Assembly (NCBI GenBank): GCA_028281495.1
Contig: JANQJU010000069.1
Location: 62,001-126,000, forward strand
Length of the DNA: 64,000 nucleotides
Direction of reading: 5' to 3'
Origin: SAR324 cluster bacterium
GTDB taxonomy: Bacteria > SAR324 > NAC60-12
Below are positions 27,732-36,726 of this stretch, in pieces. The stretch's first letter is position 1; every line of letters begins with the position of its first letter. The position numbers were made by a program, and so were the translations under genes. The notes under the pieces were generated by a model. That model had not been told where the DNA came from. It saw only the letters and a list, made by a program, of their open reading frames with translations, and did not search any database.

Positions 27732-28121
27732 ATGGAAGCACGAATCACGATTGTGGGATTGGGAGTAGAAGATTTAGAGCGGTCTGTTCACTTTTACGAG
27801 AAAGGCTTGGGTTTGCCCAAGAGACCTGGGCCAGACACCATCGCCTTTTTTGAAATGCAAGGCACCATGCTTTCCCTCTATCCCAGAGACAAGCTCGCGG
27901 AAGATGCCACCATTCCCCTCAATGGAACTGGAACGCCCCCCGTCACATTGGCACACAATGTTGAATCCCCCGAAGCGGTCGATAAATTGTTGGAAGAAGC
28001 GGTCCAAGCCGGAGCCAAGTTGGTCAAGCCCGGACAAAAGGTGTTTTGGGGAGGCTACTCGGGTTATTTCTCAGACCCCGATGGATTCTTATGGGAAGTG
28101 GCGTGGAACCCCTTTTTATAA
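27732..28121 (+). CDS. VOC-superfamily (glyoxalase-like) protein
   Basis: A 129-residue single-module VOC protein with VGVEDLERSVHFYEKGLGLP-type N-terminus (RSVHFYEKGLGL) and C-terminal GYFSDPDGFLWEVAWNP. Candidate metal ligands are the His near residue 20 and the Glu of WEVAW. Members act as glyoxalases, dioxygenases or resistance proteins; the substrate cannot be told. The site ataaggag precedes the ATG. Confidence 0.88.
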   Translation: MEARITIVGLGVEDLERSVHFYEKGLGLPKRPGPDTIAFFEMQGTMLSLYPRDKLAEDATIPLNGTGTPPVTLAHNVESPEAVDKLLEEAVQAGAKLVKPGQKVFWGGYSGYFSDPDGFLWEVAWNPFL

Positions 28122-28150
28122 GGAAGCATGCCTGGATTCGACAGCAGGCG

Positions 28151-28413
28151 TGACAACCTATTGGTTGTTAAATGAGATGACAACTTTTGGGTTGTTAAAT
28201 GAGATGACAACTTTTTAGTTGTGAACACAGATGGCAACTTTGGGGTTGTTAAATGAGATGACAACTTTTTAGTTGTGAACACAGATGACAACGAATTTAT
28301 TGCCAAATGAGATGACAACCTTTGGGTTGTGAAACAAGATGACAACTTTTTAGTTGTTAAAAATTTTGACAACTAATTCGTTGTTAAGTAGGATGACAAC
28401 TAATTCGTTGTCA
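28151..28413. repeat. Ten tandem hairpins, TGACAAC-loop-GTTGTTA, before the ATPase pair
   Basis: Ten units of about 26 nt each carry a left arm TGACAAC (once TGGCAAC), a 5-9-nt variable loop and a right arm GTTGTTA, GTTGTCA or GTTGTg; one unit ends in TGCCA. Linkers repeat aaatgaga or aacacaga. The array fills the 314-bp spacer between the VOC gene and the first ATPase gene and ends 22 bp before its start. Confidence 0.9.
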
Positions 28414-28435
28414 AAAAATCCTTCAAAAGGAGAGT

Positions 28436-29638
28436 ATGCGAAACAACACAGGCAAAGTCGTACGAGGTTCCGATTTTTTTGAAAGAAAGAAGGAAATCAA
28501 ACGATTGTGGACTCGAATCCGAAACGGCAACAATATTTTGCTGTCTGCTCCTCGCCGTGTGGGGAAGACCTCCATATTGCGATATATGGAGGATAATCCC
28601 CAATGGGATTGTGTGTTTTTATATGTGATTGTGCAATCGGCTGAAACGGAACACGATTATTATACTCGGATTTTAGAAGCGTTTCGCAGTTCGGAGTTTA
28701 TTGGGAATTGGGAAAAACTCGGCAATCAGTTCAAAAATCTCTGGGATACCATCGCCGCTCGTGTGGAAGGGGTTGAACTCTTTGAAGCAGGGGTTCGCTT
28801 CAAAGACCCCAATCGACGCCTCACCCACGTGGATTTGGAAAACGTGCTGGAAAACTTAGAACTCCAACAGACCTTGGTATTAGTGATTGATGAATATCCT
28901 GATGTGGTGGACACGCTTCTGCGTTGCCAAGGCGAAGACACCGCGATCCAATTTTTGAAAGGTAGCCGGACCTTACGGCAAAATTCCAAAATCGGAGAGA
29001 AGGTTCAGTTTGTATATACCGGGTCGATTGGTTTGGTGAATCTCATGCAGAAAATCAATGCCTCCGGCCTGATCAACGATTTAACTGAGATGACCATCAA
29101 ACCGATGGCACATGCGGAAAGCGTTCGGTTTGTTGAGCAACTCTTGAATGGAGCTGATCTGGAATTTGAGTTGTCCTCTGCCGGTATTCGTCATCTTTTG
29201 CATCGGCTCGAATGGCTCATGCCGTATTATGTGCAATTGCTGTTTCAAGAACTCACCGACCATTGCATCGAGAACGACCTGACCCATCCCACCCATTCCG
29301 ATATCGACCAAGCCTTTGACAACCTTTTTCTGGCTGGAAAAACCAAAAACTTTTCCCATTGGGATGAACGGCTTCGTAAATTCAACACACTCGAACAGTC
29401 GTTCATTCGAGATTGTTTGAACCTCATGAGCCAAAATCCAAATGGTGAATTGCCTCGCAGTGCGACCTTCAATTTATCTCAGAAACCCAAATACCTGGAT
29501 CGGATCCAACAGGCGTATTTGGTGAATTGCTTGGTGCATGATGGCTACATCCATGAATCTCAAAACGAACCCATTGTGTATCGCTTCAACTCACCCCTGC
29601 TGAGAGAATGGTGGAAACGTTATGTTGCCACTCACTGA
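28436..29638 (+). CDS. P-loop ATPase of the archaeal-ATPase/ORC-like type (ATPase 1)
   Basis: 400 residues. Walker A is APRRVGKTS (about 38-46) and Walker B LVLVIDEYPDV (about 147-157). A sensor-like VQFVYTGSIG follows, then a winged-helix-like C-terminal region ending in YRFNSPLLREWWKRYV, typical of the ATPase_2 family. The ribosome site aaaaggagag is strong. ATPase 2 starts 36 bp after the stop, so the two form an operon. Cellular role unknown; defence or chromosome-associated functions are possible. Confidence 0.85.
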   Translation: MRNNTGKVVRGSDFFERKKEIKRLWTRIRNGNNILLSAPRRVGKTSILRYMEDNPQWDCVFLYVIVQSAETEHDYYTRILEAFRSSEFIGNWEKLGNQFKNLWDTIAARVEGVELFEAGVRFKDPNRRLTHVDLENVLENLELQQTLVLVIDEYPDVVDTLLRCQGEDTAIQFLKGSRTLRQNSKIGEKVQFVYTGSIGLVNLMQKINASGLINDLTEMTIKPMAHAESVRFVEQLLNGADLEFELSSAGIRHLLHRLEWLMPYYVQLLFQELTDHCIENDLTHPTHSDIDQAFDNLFLAGKTKNFSHWDERLRKFNTLEQSFIRDCLNLMSQNPNGELPRSATFNLSQKPKYLDRIQQAYLVNCLVHDGYIHESQNEPIVYRFNSPLLREWWKRYVATH

Positions 29639-29658
29639 TCCATTTCACTGATTCATTT
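29633..29658. repeat. 13-nt tandem repeat containing the ATPase 1 stop codon
   Basis: cactgatccattt and cactgattcattt lie side by side at 29633-29645 and 29646-29658; the first contains the last His codon and the TGA. Confidence 0.8.
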
Positions 29659-29674
29659 CACTGGAGAAAACACA

Positions 29675-32434
29675 ATGTCCATTCGCTTTGATCGATTGGA
29701 TCGACGACGGATGCCGCTATTGATTTACAACCCACAAAACGCCTCTCGTGAAGTGATCAAACACGATTTCGGGATTCGACACCGGCAATTCAACACCATC
29801 TGGAAAGACGTGCTCCATTCCACCATGGAACATGCGGAGCAACACTTCCTAGTCCAAGGGCAACGAGGCAGCGGCAAAACCACCCTGCTCCTCAAAGTTG
29901 CTTATGAAATCGAAGACCATCCCGACCTGAGCTCCTGGCTGATTCCCATTATTTTTCGTGAAGAAGAATATGCAGTGAATTCTCTCCCCACCCTCTGGGA
30001 AACCATTGCCCAAAGCTTAGAGGAACACTCTCGGTTTGGTTCCACGTTTCAAGGGCTGGCCGAAGCATTAGACAAACAATACGATCAAATCCCTCCTGAG
30101 GATCAGGGCCGTACTTTTTTTCAACTCCTCCATCAAGCCTTGCAGGTCCACGAGAAGAAAATCATCGTGTTCATCGACAACATTGGCCAAATCTTCAATA
30201 TGCTTTCGGAGCATGAGGAAAAGGTCCTACGAGAAATCCTCATGACTTCCAACAGCATCCGCATTGTGGCAGCTTCCTCCGATAGCTTGGAGGCCCAGCA
30301 AGATTACGAGCGTCCCTTTTATCAATTTTTCAAGGTGATCACACTCGAAGGCCTCAAGCAGAAAGAAGCCGAACAATTTTTATTACGTCTTGGCGAGTTC
30401 GCGGGTGAGCAGTCCCAAACTGAGATCCAACGCATTCTAGACACCCAGCCAGGCAAAGCCGAAAGCCTTCGTCGACTCACCGGAGGCGTGCCCCGCACCA
30501 TCGTGCTGCTGTTTGAAATCTTCCTGGAAGGTGCTCAACCCAGCGCTTATGCCTACCTTGAAAAATTGATCGATGGCGTCACTCCTCTTTACAAACACCG
30601 TGTAGAAGATCTCGCGAAATCGCAACGTGCGCTGTTCCATGCGATTGCCATGAACTGGGATGGGATCTCGGTGAAAGAACTCAAGGCTCGAACCCGTATG
30701 GAAAGCAAATTGGTCTCTGCCCAACTCAAGAAGCTGGAAAGCAACTGGATTCTGGAAAAACGGAAAACTACCACCAAAAACCACATCTATTTCGTCCGGG
30801 AACGCTTCTTTAACATCTGGTACCTGATGCGCTACGGACGCAAACGCGACTGCCGCCGTGTGATCTGGCTCACCCGATTTTTCGAAACGTGGTGTTCTTC
30901 CGAAGAGCTGATGCAACGCACCCATCGCTTCCGCAACTCCCTTCAGGACGATGACCTCTCTCCCCAAGGAGTGGTGCTCTTTGCCAGTGCCCTAGCTCAA
31001 GCCGCAAACCTCCCCGTCAGAGTACGATTTGATGTTGTAGAAGATGCGAAACAGTTTTTAGAAAAAAGTGGAAATGCTGATTTAATCCCAGGAATTCCGA
31101 ATCTGTATCCAGAATTGAATCAGCTATTAGAAGAAGGAAAGTATGAGGATGCAGAACAGATTCTACGTAAATTGGCTGAAAACGGTGAATCAAATGCCTG
31201 CTTTCAATTGGCTCGTTTTTATGACCGTATATCAGGAAAGATAGAAGAGGCTGAGAAATTTTATCTCAAAGCCGCTGAGAAGAGGAATATCAAGGCATTC
31301 GTTAACTTAGGTTCTTTATACTACAGACAAGAAAAGTATGAAGAAGCTGAAAAATTTTTTCTAGAGGCCTACAAGGAAAATGATGAAAAGGTATTAAACA
31401 ATTTGGGTCTTCTATATGTAGAGCAAAAAAAATATGAAGAAGCTGAAAAAATTTACCTTGAAGCTATTAGAAAAAATAATCCACATGCCTTAAACAGTCT
31501 GGCAATTTTATACGAAAAAATTCAAAAATATGAGGAGGCTGAGAAATTTTATCTCAAAGCGATTGAAAAAAATGATGTCCATGCATTAACTAATTTGGGA
31601 ATTCTATACAAAGGACAAAAAAAGTATAAGGAGGCTGAGCAACTTTACCTCAGAGCGATTGAAAAAAATGATGAAAAGGCATTAAATAACTTAGCTAATT
31701 TATATAGATCTTGGGGAAGATATGAAGAGGCTGAGGAGTATTATCTCAAGGCAATTGAAAATGAAAAAAATAATATCAAAGCATTAAACAACTTAGCTGA
31801 TTTGTATATAGATCAAGGAAGGTATGAAGAGGCTGAGGAGTATTATCTCAAGGTAATTGAAAATGAAAAAAATAATATCAAAGCATTATACAACTTAATT
31901 GTCTACTATGACCAACTGGGTAGGTATGAAAAAATTGAAGAACTTTCAAAAAAGGGGATTTCGGAAGATACTCTCCTATTTTTATTGATACTTGCATGGG
32001 GCTATTTTGATAGAGGACATCGTGAGCAGAATAAGAGCTCACTGGAGCTGGCTTATAAAGCTTACAAAAAGTTGAAACAAGAAAGTATTAATGTTGATAG
32101 TTTCTACTCAATAATCACTTTATGGAATGATGAATTTAGACTTTCAATTCGGCTATTTCATCGAATAATAGATAGCAAAGGCCAACAGTTTGCTTATCCA
32201 GGTTTCTTTAGGGATTTCTTTTTCCTCCTCCTTGCAAAAGGTCAATATTACGCAGCACACAAGCTATTCCAAAACAATGACCTCAAAGAGCGGTTCAAGC
32301 CTTTTTATTATGCGCTTATGCATTATCTGAAAGATGAGTACCCGAATGAAACACTCAAGATGGGGCCAGAGTTAAAGGAAACGGTGGAGGAAATCAAAGA
32401 AAGGGTGAAGAAGTGGCGAAAAGCCTATACCTGA
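29675..32434 (+). CDS. STAND-like ATPase with long C-terminal TPR array (ATPase 2)
   Basis: 919 residues. Walker A is GQRGSGKTT (62-70), Walker B IIVFIDNIGQIF (about 163-174) and sensor 1 IRIVAASSD. A winged-helix region (about 310-370) is followed from about residue 455 by eight or more TPR/Sel1-like units (YEEAEKFYLKAIEKND, ALNNLA.LY). The last 150 residues are unassigned. The ATPase-wHTH-TPR order matches STAND signalling ATPases, many of which sense phage or stress. No effector domain is visible at the N-terminus, which is only about 55 residues. The DNA becomes much more AT-rich from about 31030, so the TPR tail looks like a separate acquisition or expansion. Confidence 0.85.
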   Translation: MSIRFDRLDRRRMPLLIYNPQNASREVIKHDFGIRHRQFNTIWKDVLHSTMEHAEQHFLVQGQRGSGKTTLLLKVAYEIEDHPDLSSWLIPIIFREEEYAVNSLPTLWETIAQSLEEHSRFGSTFQGLAEALDKQYDQIPPEDQGRTFFQLLHQALQVHEKKIIVFIDNIGQIFNMLSEHEEKVLREILMTSNSIRIVAASSDSLEAQQDYERPFYQFFKVITLEGLKQKEAEQFLLRLGEFAGEQSQTEIQRILDTQPGKAESLRRLTGGVPRTIVLLFEIFLEGAQPSAYAYLEKLIDGVTPLYKHRVEDLAKSQRALFHAIAMNWDGISVKELKARTRMESKLVSAQLKKLESNWILEKRKTTTKNHIYFVRERFFNIWYLMRYGRKRDCRRVIWLTRFFETWCSSEELMQRTHRFRNSLQDDDLSPQGVVLFASALAQAANLPVRVRFDVVEDAKQFLEKSGNADLIPGIPNLYPELNQLLEEGKYEDAEQILRKLAENGESNACFQLARFYDRISGKIEEAEKFYLKAAEKRNIKAFVNLGSLYYRQEKYEEAEKFFLEAYKENDEKVLNNLGLLYVEQKKYEEAEKIYLEAIRKNNPHALNSLAILYEKIQKYEEAEKFYLKAIEKNDVHALTNLGILYKGQKKYKEAEQLYLRAIEKNDEKALNNLANLYRSWGRYEEAEEYYLKAIENEKNNIKALNNLADLYIDQGRYEEAEEYYLKVIENEKNNIKALYNLIVYYDQLGRYEKIEELSKKGISEDTLLFLLILAWGYFDRGHREQNKSSLELAYKAYKKLKQESINVDSFYSIITLWNDEFRLSIRLFHRIIDSKGQQFAYPGFFRDFFFLLLAKGQYYAAHKLFQNNDLKERFKPFYYALMHYLKDEYPNETLKMGPELKETVEEIKERVKKWRKAYT

Positions 32435-32488
32435 TTTGTCGTTGGGAGTGTGATTGAAAAACGAGCTGTAGGCGTTTCTAGCGCAAAC

Positions 32489-33181
32489 CTAAATGTTGGC
32501 TACCCATTCCAACAAACTTTCGAAGCTTCCCAATGCGGAAGGATGCGTTGCCCCACCCACCAGCACACACTCGATACCCGCCGCAGACGCACCTCCCAAA
32601 TCCCGCCGCACGGAATCCCCGATGACCAAAGCATCGTCGGGGGAAATTTCAAGAGTTTCCAAGGCGAACTCGAAGAGTTTGGGCGAAGGCTTCACCATTC
32701 CGTAATCCGAAGAAAACAAGAGGGCAGAAAACAACGGAGTGATGCCGGTCTCGTCGAATGCAGCGCGCCACGAATGGGAAGGTGCCCAAATGTCAGCAAC
32801 CACAGCCAAGGCAAATTGTTCAGCCAAGCTCTGCAAAGCACCCACATAGGCTGAAGGAATATGCCCCCGTTCGTGATGAGCAAAGGTGTCCACGATTTTT
32901 TGTATTTCTTTAGGCGGAAGAGGTTGGGGGGACACTTTTGTTAAAGCTCCTTGCACACTAGGAAAGCACTCACGAAACTCAGGGTCAGGATATCGTGCCT
33001 CCAGATAAGCATAAGTAGCTTGGATGAGGGATTGAATTTCGGATCGAGGAAGGCTTCCTCCAATCTGGTGATAAAAAACAGAGTAATCTTGTTCCTTATC
33101 GAAACGATCTTCACCAAACATGAACGTGTGATTCATATCCAGTAGCAATGCTGTTTTATTTTGTAGAAAATTGAGGCTCAT
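32489..33181 (-). CDS. HAD-superfamily hydrolase with altered motif I
   Basis: About 230 residues from the ATG at 33181 (a TTG at 33226 would add 15). HAD motifs: motif I LLLDMNHTF, motif III MVKPSPKLFEFAL, motif IV ALVIGDSVRRDLGGASAAG. Motif I has Asn where most HAD phosphatases have the second Asp (DxDxT), so catalysis may differ. It is convergent with ATPase 2. The substrate is unknown. Confidence 0.85.
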   Translation of the reverse strand: MSLNFLQNKTALLLDMNHTFMFGEDRFDKEQDYSVFYHQIGGSLPRSEIQSLIQATYAYLEARYPDPEFRECFPSVQGALTKVSPQPLPPKEIQKIVDTFAHHERGHIPSAYVGALQSLAEQFALAVVADIWAPSHSWRAAFDETGITPLFSALLFSSDYGMVKPSPKLFEFALETLEISPDDALVIGDSVRRDLGGASAAGIECVLVGGATHPSALGSFESLLEWVANI

Positions 33182-33356
33182 GGAAATGGTTTCTTGGATT
33201 GGGATATTTCTGTAATTTTTGATCAACGCTCGAATAAAAATATCGTGAAATGGTTCACTCTGAAAAACGATAAAAATTTCGGTACATTTTTCTAAAGAGT
33301 TGCAAGAATTGCTGTCAGGGCTATTTCAACGTTGGTTTTTAACAGAAGGAGACTTT

Positions 33357-33566
33357 ATGCAAGAAACCCAAGAAATGATAGTGGAAGAATACCGCAAGGC
33401 GGGTCGTGATTTTATGCAGCAAATGCTCAAACAAATGAGTGTTCAAGAACGATTGGAAGGGATCCCTCCGCAGGCGAGGCTGGAAGGGGTCTCTCCAGAA
33501 GAATTGGCAAAGAGTTTGTCACCTGAATATTTGGAAGCGTTACTCAAGCATCGCTCCAATCAGTGA
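33357..33566 (+). CDS. Small protein with RLEG..PE repeats
   Basis: 69 residues from the ATG at 33357, which has a strong site (agaaggagac); an in-frame TTG at 33300 lacks one. The C-terminal half repeats RLEGIPPQA, RLEGVSPEE and SPEYLEALL, a tail often found at the end of Rpn/PD-(D/E)XK transposase-like proteins. It may be a remnant of such a protein or a stand-alone small protein. Confidence 0.55.
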   Translation: MQETQEMIVEEYRKAGRDFMQQMLKQMSVQERLEGIPPQARLEGVSPEELAKSLSPEYLEALLKHRSNQ

Positions 33567-33584
33567 GGTGAGTCACTTGCAGGG

Positions 33585-34025
33585 TTAGTTGTCCACGTAT
33601 CCTTGTTTCCAGGCTCGGTTGGCGTCGTGGTTGCGTAGATCGACGTTGAAATCGACGGCGGCTTTCATGGCCATCAGTACCGAGACCCAGCCAGCAGCCA
33701 TTTCCATGCGAAACGACTCGTCGACTTCCTCAGCCAACAAGCTGAGTTCGGTGCCACCGTTGCCATCCGATTCCAGTTCGAAGGTCACTGTGGTGCCGAA
33801 GTATTCCAGCACAAAATATTCAGGGACTTCGCGTTCTAAGATTTGGGCTTCATAGGCAGGGTAATTGAAAATTTGGAACTCGATCACTCCCTCTTGTTCC
33901 AAGGCCGACTCAGCCCAAAAACTGGCTCGACCTTCATCTGTATTGAGCGCTTCGTAAACCTTTTCCGGTGGCGAGTTGAAGTGCATATTCCATTTAATGA
34001 TTCCTTCCTCACTTTGAAAACTCAT
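33585..34025 (-). CDS. SRPBCC/AHSA1-family protein
   Basis: A 146-residue single-domain START-like protein: WNMHFNSPPEKVYEALNTDEGRASFWAES at the N-terminus and a C-terminal helix GWVSVLMAMKAAVDF. Members bind hydrophobic ligands or activate Hsp90; the ligand is unknown here. The site gggagga precedes the ATG. Convergent with the small protein upstream. Confidence 0.85.
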   Translation of the reverse strand: MSFQSEEGIIKWNMHFNSPPEKVYEALNTDEGRASFWAESALEQEGVIEFQIFNYPAYEAQILEREVPEYFVLEYFGTTVTFELESDGNGGTELSLLAEEVDESFRMEMAAGWVSVLMAMKAAVDFNVDLRNHDANRAWKQGYVDN

Positions 34026-34158
34026 AAGTGTCCTCCCTTCTTGTGTTAATAAAATTTCTCCATTTTCATTTCTGGTTCTCTCGTTCCACAGCAGGTATTT
34101 CTTTTACTTTTATCCCACTGTAGAAGTGTGTCTCTCTCCCTTTTAAACAAGTGCGCTT

Positions 34159-34563
34159 TCAAGCTCCAATACCGCAGCGAGACAGAGCATCGCGGACGAG
34201 TTGTTCGTCACCTTCTTCCGAAAGACCACTCACTCCCATTCCACCTACAATTTGGTCGTTTTGTGTGATGGGCAACCCCCCACCCATTCCTGTAATTTTG
34301 GGGTCGGCCCAGTAACCCATATCTTTGCCCGTTTCTCGTGCCCATTTTCCCAAGCTTGCTGTCGGTTGACGGTCCCGGACCGCAGTGTAGGCTTTGGCAG
34401 GAGCCAAAACTCCTGTATGCAATGGCGCGTCGTCCATTCGACCAAAGGCCAACAGTTCACCATGTCCGTCGGCAACTGCGACGGATATGGAAACACTCCG
34501 TTCCGTGGCAATCGCGATGGCAGCGTCTATCAAGGCTTTGGCATCACTGTATTGAATATCCAT
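34159..34563 (-). CDS. DUF336 / GlcG-HbpS family protein
   Basis: 134 residues with SVSISVAVADGHGELLAFGRMDDAPLHT near the start and the Gly-rich GGGLPI....IVGGMGVSG segment of the GlcG/HbpS family, some members of which bind haem or sit in glycolate operons. The ATG at 34563 has a perfect site (aggaggaga); the frame is open 16 codons upstream, where it runs into the tandem repeats. Function unknown. Confidence 0.88.
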   Translation of the reverse strand: MDIQYSDAKALIDAAIAIATERSVSISVAVADGHGELLAFGRMDDAPLHTGVLAPAKAYTAVRDRQPTASLGKWARETGKDMGYWADPKITGMGGGLPITQNDQIVGGMGVSGLSEEGDEQLVRDALSRCGIGA

Positions 34564-34579
34564 ATGATTTCTCCTCCTA

Positions 34580-34707
34580 AAATGATGTGTGACTGCATAT
34601 ACAGTACTCATAAATGATATGTGACTGCGTACACGGTACTTAAAAATGATATGTAACTGCGTATACAGTACTCATAAATGATGTGTAACTGCGTATACAG
34701 TACTAAG
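34580..34707. repeat. Four tandem 32-nt repeats upstream of the DUF336 gene
   Basis: Units of 32 nt at 34580, 34612, 34644 and 34676 follow aaatgatRtgtRactgcRtaYacRgtact plus three or four variable bases, with a partial fifth unit. Each contains ACTG-N6-CAGT-like dyad symmetry. The array starts 17 bp from the gene start, so it lies in the leader or promoter. Confidence 0.9.
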
Positions 34708-34961
34708 GTATGACTGCGTCTTGTCATGTGCATGGAAACGCTTGTTTTGTGGACCAACTGTGATTTTTCATCAAGGTATTTTGCAGAATGTGATTCATCA
34801 AAGCCATTGATGAAACCAAACGCAATCAAGATGAGCAGGAGGTGACCGGTTCGCAAACTGGCATGCAGATCGAACCGATCTTTGGGGTAGGGCGGTTAGT
34901 GGTCTGGCGTCGGGCAGGAACAAACTTCATGATCTGTGCAGGGAGTGCACAAATTACCAAA
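34708..34961. other. Spacer after fabF with two hairpins
   Basis: No gene is seen. It has the perfect dyad agatcg-aac-cgatct (34867-34881) and gtgca-gggag-tgcac (34936-34950). The second lies just past the fabF stop on the minus strand and may be its terminator, though without a clear T-run. Confidence 0.45.
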
Positions 34962-36233
34962 TTACACTCTGCCAAAAATAAGCGCTGCCTTCGTGCTTCC
35001 AAACCCAAAAGCATTGTTGAGTGCATAGCGGATAGGTTTCTGTTGTGCTTCGAGAGGTGTGTAATTCAAGGCAGGCAATTCGGGGTCGACCGAATGCAAA
35101 TTGAGTGTGGGTGGCACGACATTGTTTTGCAATGCCAGAATCGTAAAAATCGCTTCAATGGCGCCGGCGGCTCCAAGAGTATGGCCTGTGGCGGACTTTG
35201 TAGAAGACACAGAAACTACTTCCGGATTCAATGCACTCGCCAATCCCAGAGATTCGCCACGATCACCCATCATCGTAGAGGTCGCATGAGCATTTACGTA
35301 ATCGATTTGGTCTTTATCCAGTTTGCCCCGTTTCAAGGCGGTGCGTAAGCAAAGCTGTTCCCCTTCGCCTTCGGGAGAAGTGGCGGTGATATGGTACGCA
35401 TCACTCACCGAAGCATAAGATACAAGCTCCGCATGGATGTTGGCCCCACGGCGTTTCGCATGTTCATATTCTTCTACCACGAGCACTCCTGCCCCTTCTG
35501 CTAAAACAAACCCATCGCGATCTACACTGAATGGACGGGATGCCTGTTCTGGATGATCATTGAAATGTGTCGACAGCGACTTGGCTCGACTGAAACCTGC
35601 AATGCACAGACGTTCAATAGTGGCATCCGTTCCTCCCACGACGGCTACATCGCATTCGTCCAGTAAGATAGAACGTGCTCCGCAGATGAGCGCTTCCGAT
35701 CCAGTGGCACACGCACTGACAACCGAATAGTTAGCTCCTCGGAAACCATACTTGATCCCGATCTGTCCACTCGACAAATTGATCAACATCGCCGGAATGA
35801 TAAACGGAGAAATCCGGCGAGGGCCTTGGGCATCCAAAGTTTGAGTTCCGTGAATCGTGGTATGGAATCCTCCAACCCCCGAGCCAATGATGACGGAAGT
35901 CCGCTCCAGGGCGGATTCTTCCTGAGGAGTCCAGCCCGCATCTTCAATCGCTTCTTGTGCCGCAACCAAGGCATAATGGATGAACGGATCACTTTTATTG
36001 ATTTCCTTCACGGACAAGATCTGTTGGGGGTCATACTCGCCTGCTTGGTCTCCCCGAGGAATCATTCCAGCAATCTGAGCAGGGAGGTCGGACACATCCA
36101 AGTGTTCGATACGGCGAACCCCGCTGTTCCCAGCTAGGAGGCGTTCCCAATTGTGATTCACTCCCACGCCCAAAGGGGAGATCATACCCATTCCTGTAAT
36201 AACAACTCGTCGCATCGTTCCTTTCCGGCTCAT
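34962..36233 (-). CDS. fabF: Beta-ketoacyl-ACP synthase II
   Basis: A 423-residue KAS II that elongates acyl-ACP with malonyl-ACP in fatty acid synthesis. It has the Cys-His-His triad: Cys in SVVSACATGSEA, His in VNAHATST and His in SATGHTLGAAG. The ATG overlaps the marR stop as ATGA, so the two are translationally coupled; a second in-frame ATG lies six codons later. The pairing with a MarR regulator recalls FabT-type control or a specialised KAS. Confidence 0.95.
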   Translation of the reverse strand: MSRKGTMRRVVITGMGMISPLGVGVNHNWERLLAGNSGVRRIEHLDVSDLPAQIAGMIPRGDQAGEYDPQQILSVKEINKSDPFIHYALVAAQEAIEDAGWTPQEESALERTSVIIGSGVGGFHTTIHGTQTLDAQGPRRISPFIIPAMLINLSSGQIGIKYGFRGANYSVVSACATGSEALICGARSILLDECDVAVVGGTDATIERLCIAGFSRAKSLSTHFNDHPEQASRPFSVDRDGFVLAEGAGVLVVEEYEHAKRRGANIHAELVSYASVSDAYHITATSPEGEGEQLCLRTALKRGKLDKDQIDYVNAHATSTMMGDRGESLGLASALNPEVVSVSSTKSATGHTLGAAGAIEAIFTILALQNNVVPPTLNLHSVDPELPALNYTPLEAQQKPIRYALNNAFGFGSTKAALIFGRV

Positions 36234-36694
36234 GGCCCTTTCGATGGTGATTTAGGGTTTTGGAAGATCTTCTGATCTAGCGAGTCCGCTAAGTTCATCA
36301 AGCCTTGTAAATCGGATTCGTTAAACAACGCTTGGATTTTGGCTTGAGCAGATTCCCAACCTTCAAAGGATGCTTGCAAGCAGGCAGCTCCTTCCTCGGT
36401 CAACTCCACTTCGCGGATGCGCCCGGTTTCGGTGTGATCAAACTGAACCCAGCCTTTGTCAGCAAACTTGTTCAGCAACCGGCTCACCGACGACTTTTCT
36501 AGTTGTAGATGCTTCCCTAAGGCATACGGTGTGACCTTTCCTTGGGTTGCAATGAATACCAAGAGGTTTGAGTGACTGATCTGTAAGCCATAGGGTTTCA
36601 AAGCTTCGTCATAAATTTTCGAGATCACACGATTGATCTTCCGTATTCGGTTCGCAAAGCATGTGTTTGCGACTTCTTCCAATTCAGCTTTCAT
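36230..36694 (-). CDS. MarR-family transcriptional regulator
   Basis: 154 residues with a winged helix (HSNLLVFIATQGKVTPYALGKHLQLEKSSVSRLLNKFADKGWVQ) and flanking dimerisation helices. It precedes fabF with a 4-bp overlap. A 14-bp palindrome 33 bp upstream is a likely autoregulatory operator. A link to fatty acid synthesis is inferred from context. Confidence 0.92.
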   Translation of the reverse strand: MKAELEEVANTCFANRIRKINRVISKIYDEALKPYGLQISHSNLLVFIATQGKVTPYALGKHLQLEKSSVSRLLNKFADKGWVQFDHTETGRIREVELTEEGAACLQASFEGWESAQAKIQALFNESDLQGLMNLADSLDQKIFQNPKSPSKGP

Positions 36695-36726
36695 TTTATT
36701 CCATAATTGTTAGATATGCAACTCTT

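Noticed and set aside
28151..28413. CRISPR array
   Set aside because: The repeated part is a dyad of about 20 nt with 5-9-nt loops and near-constant short linkers; there are no unique spacers of 25-40 nt and no cas genes.
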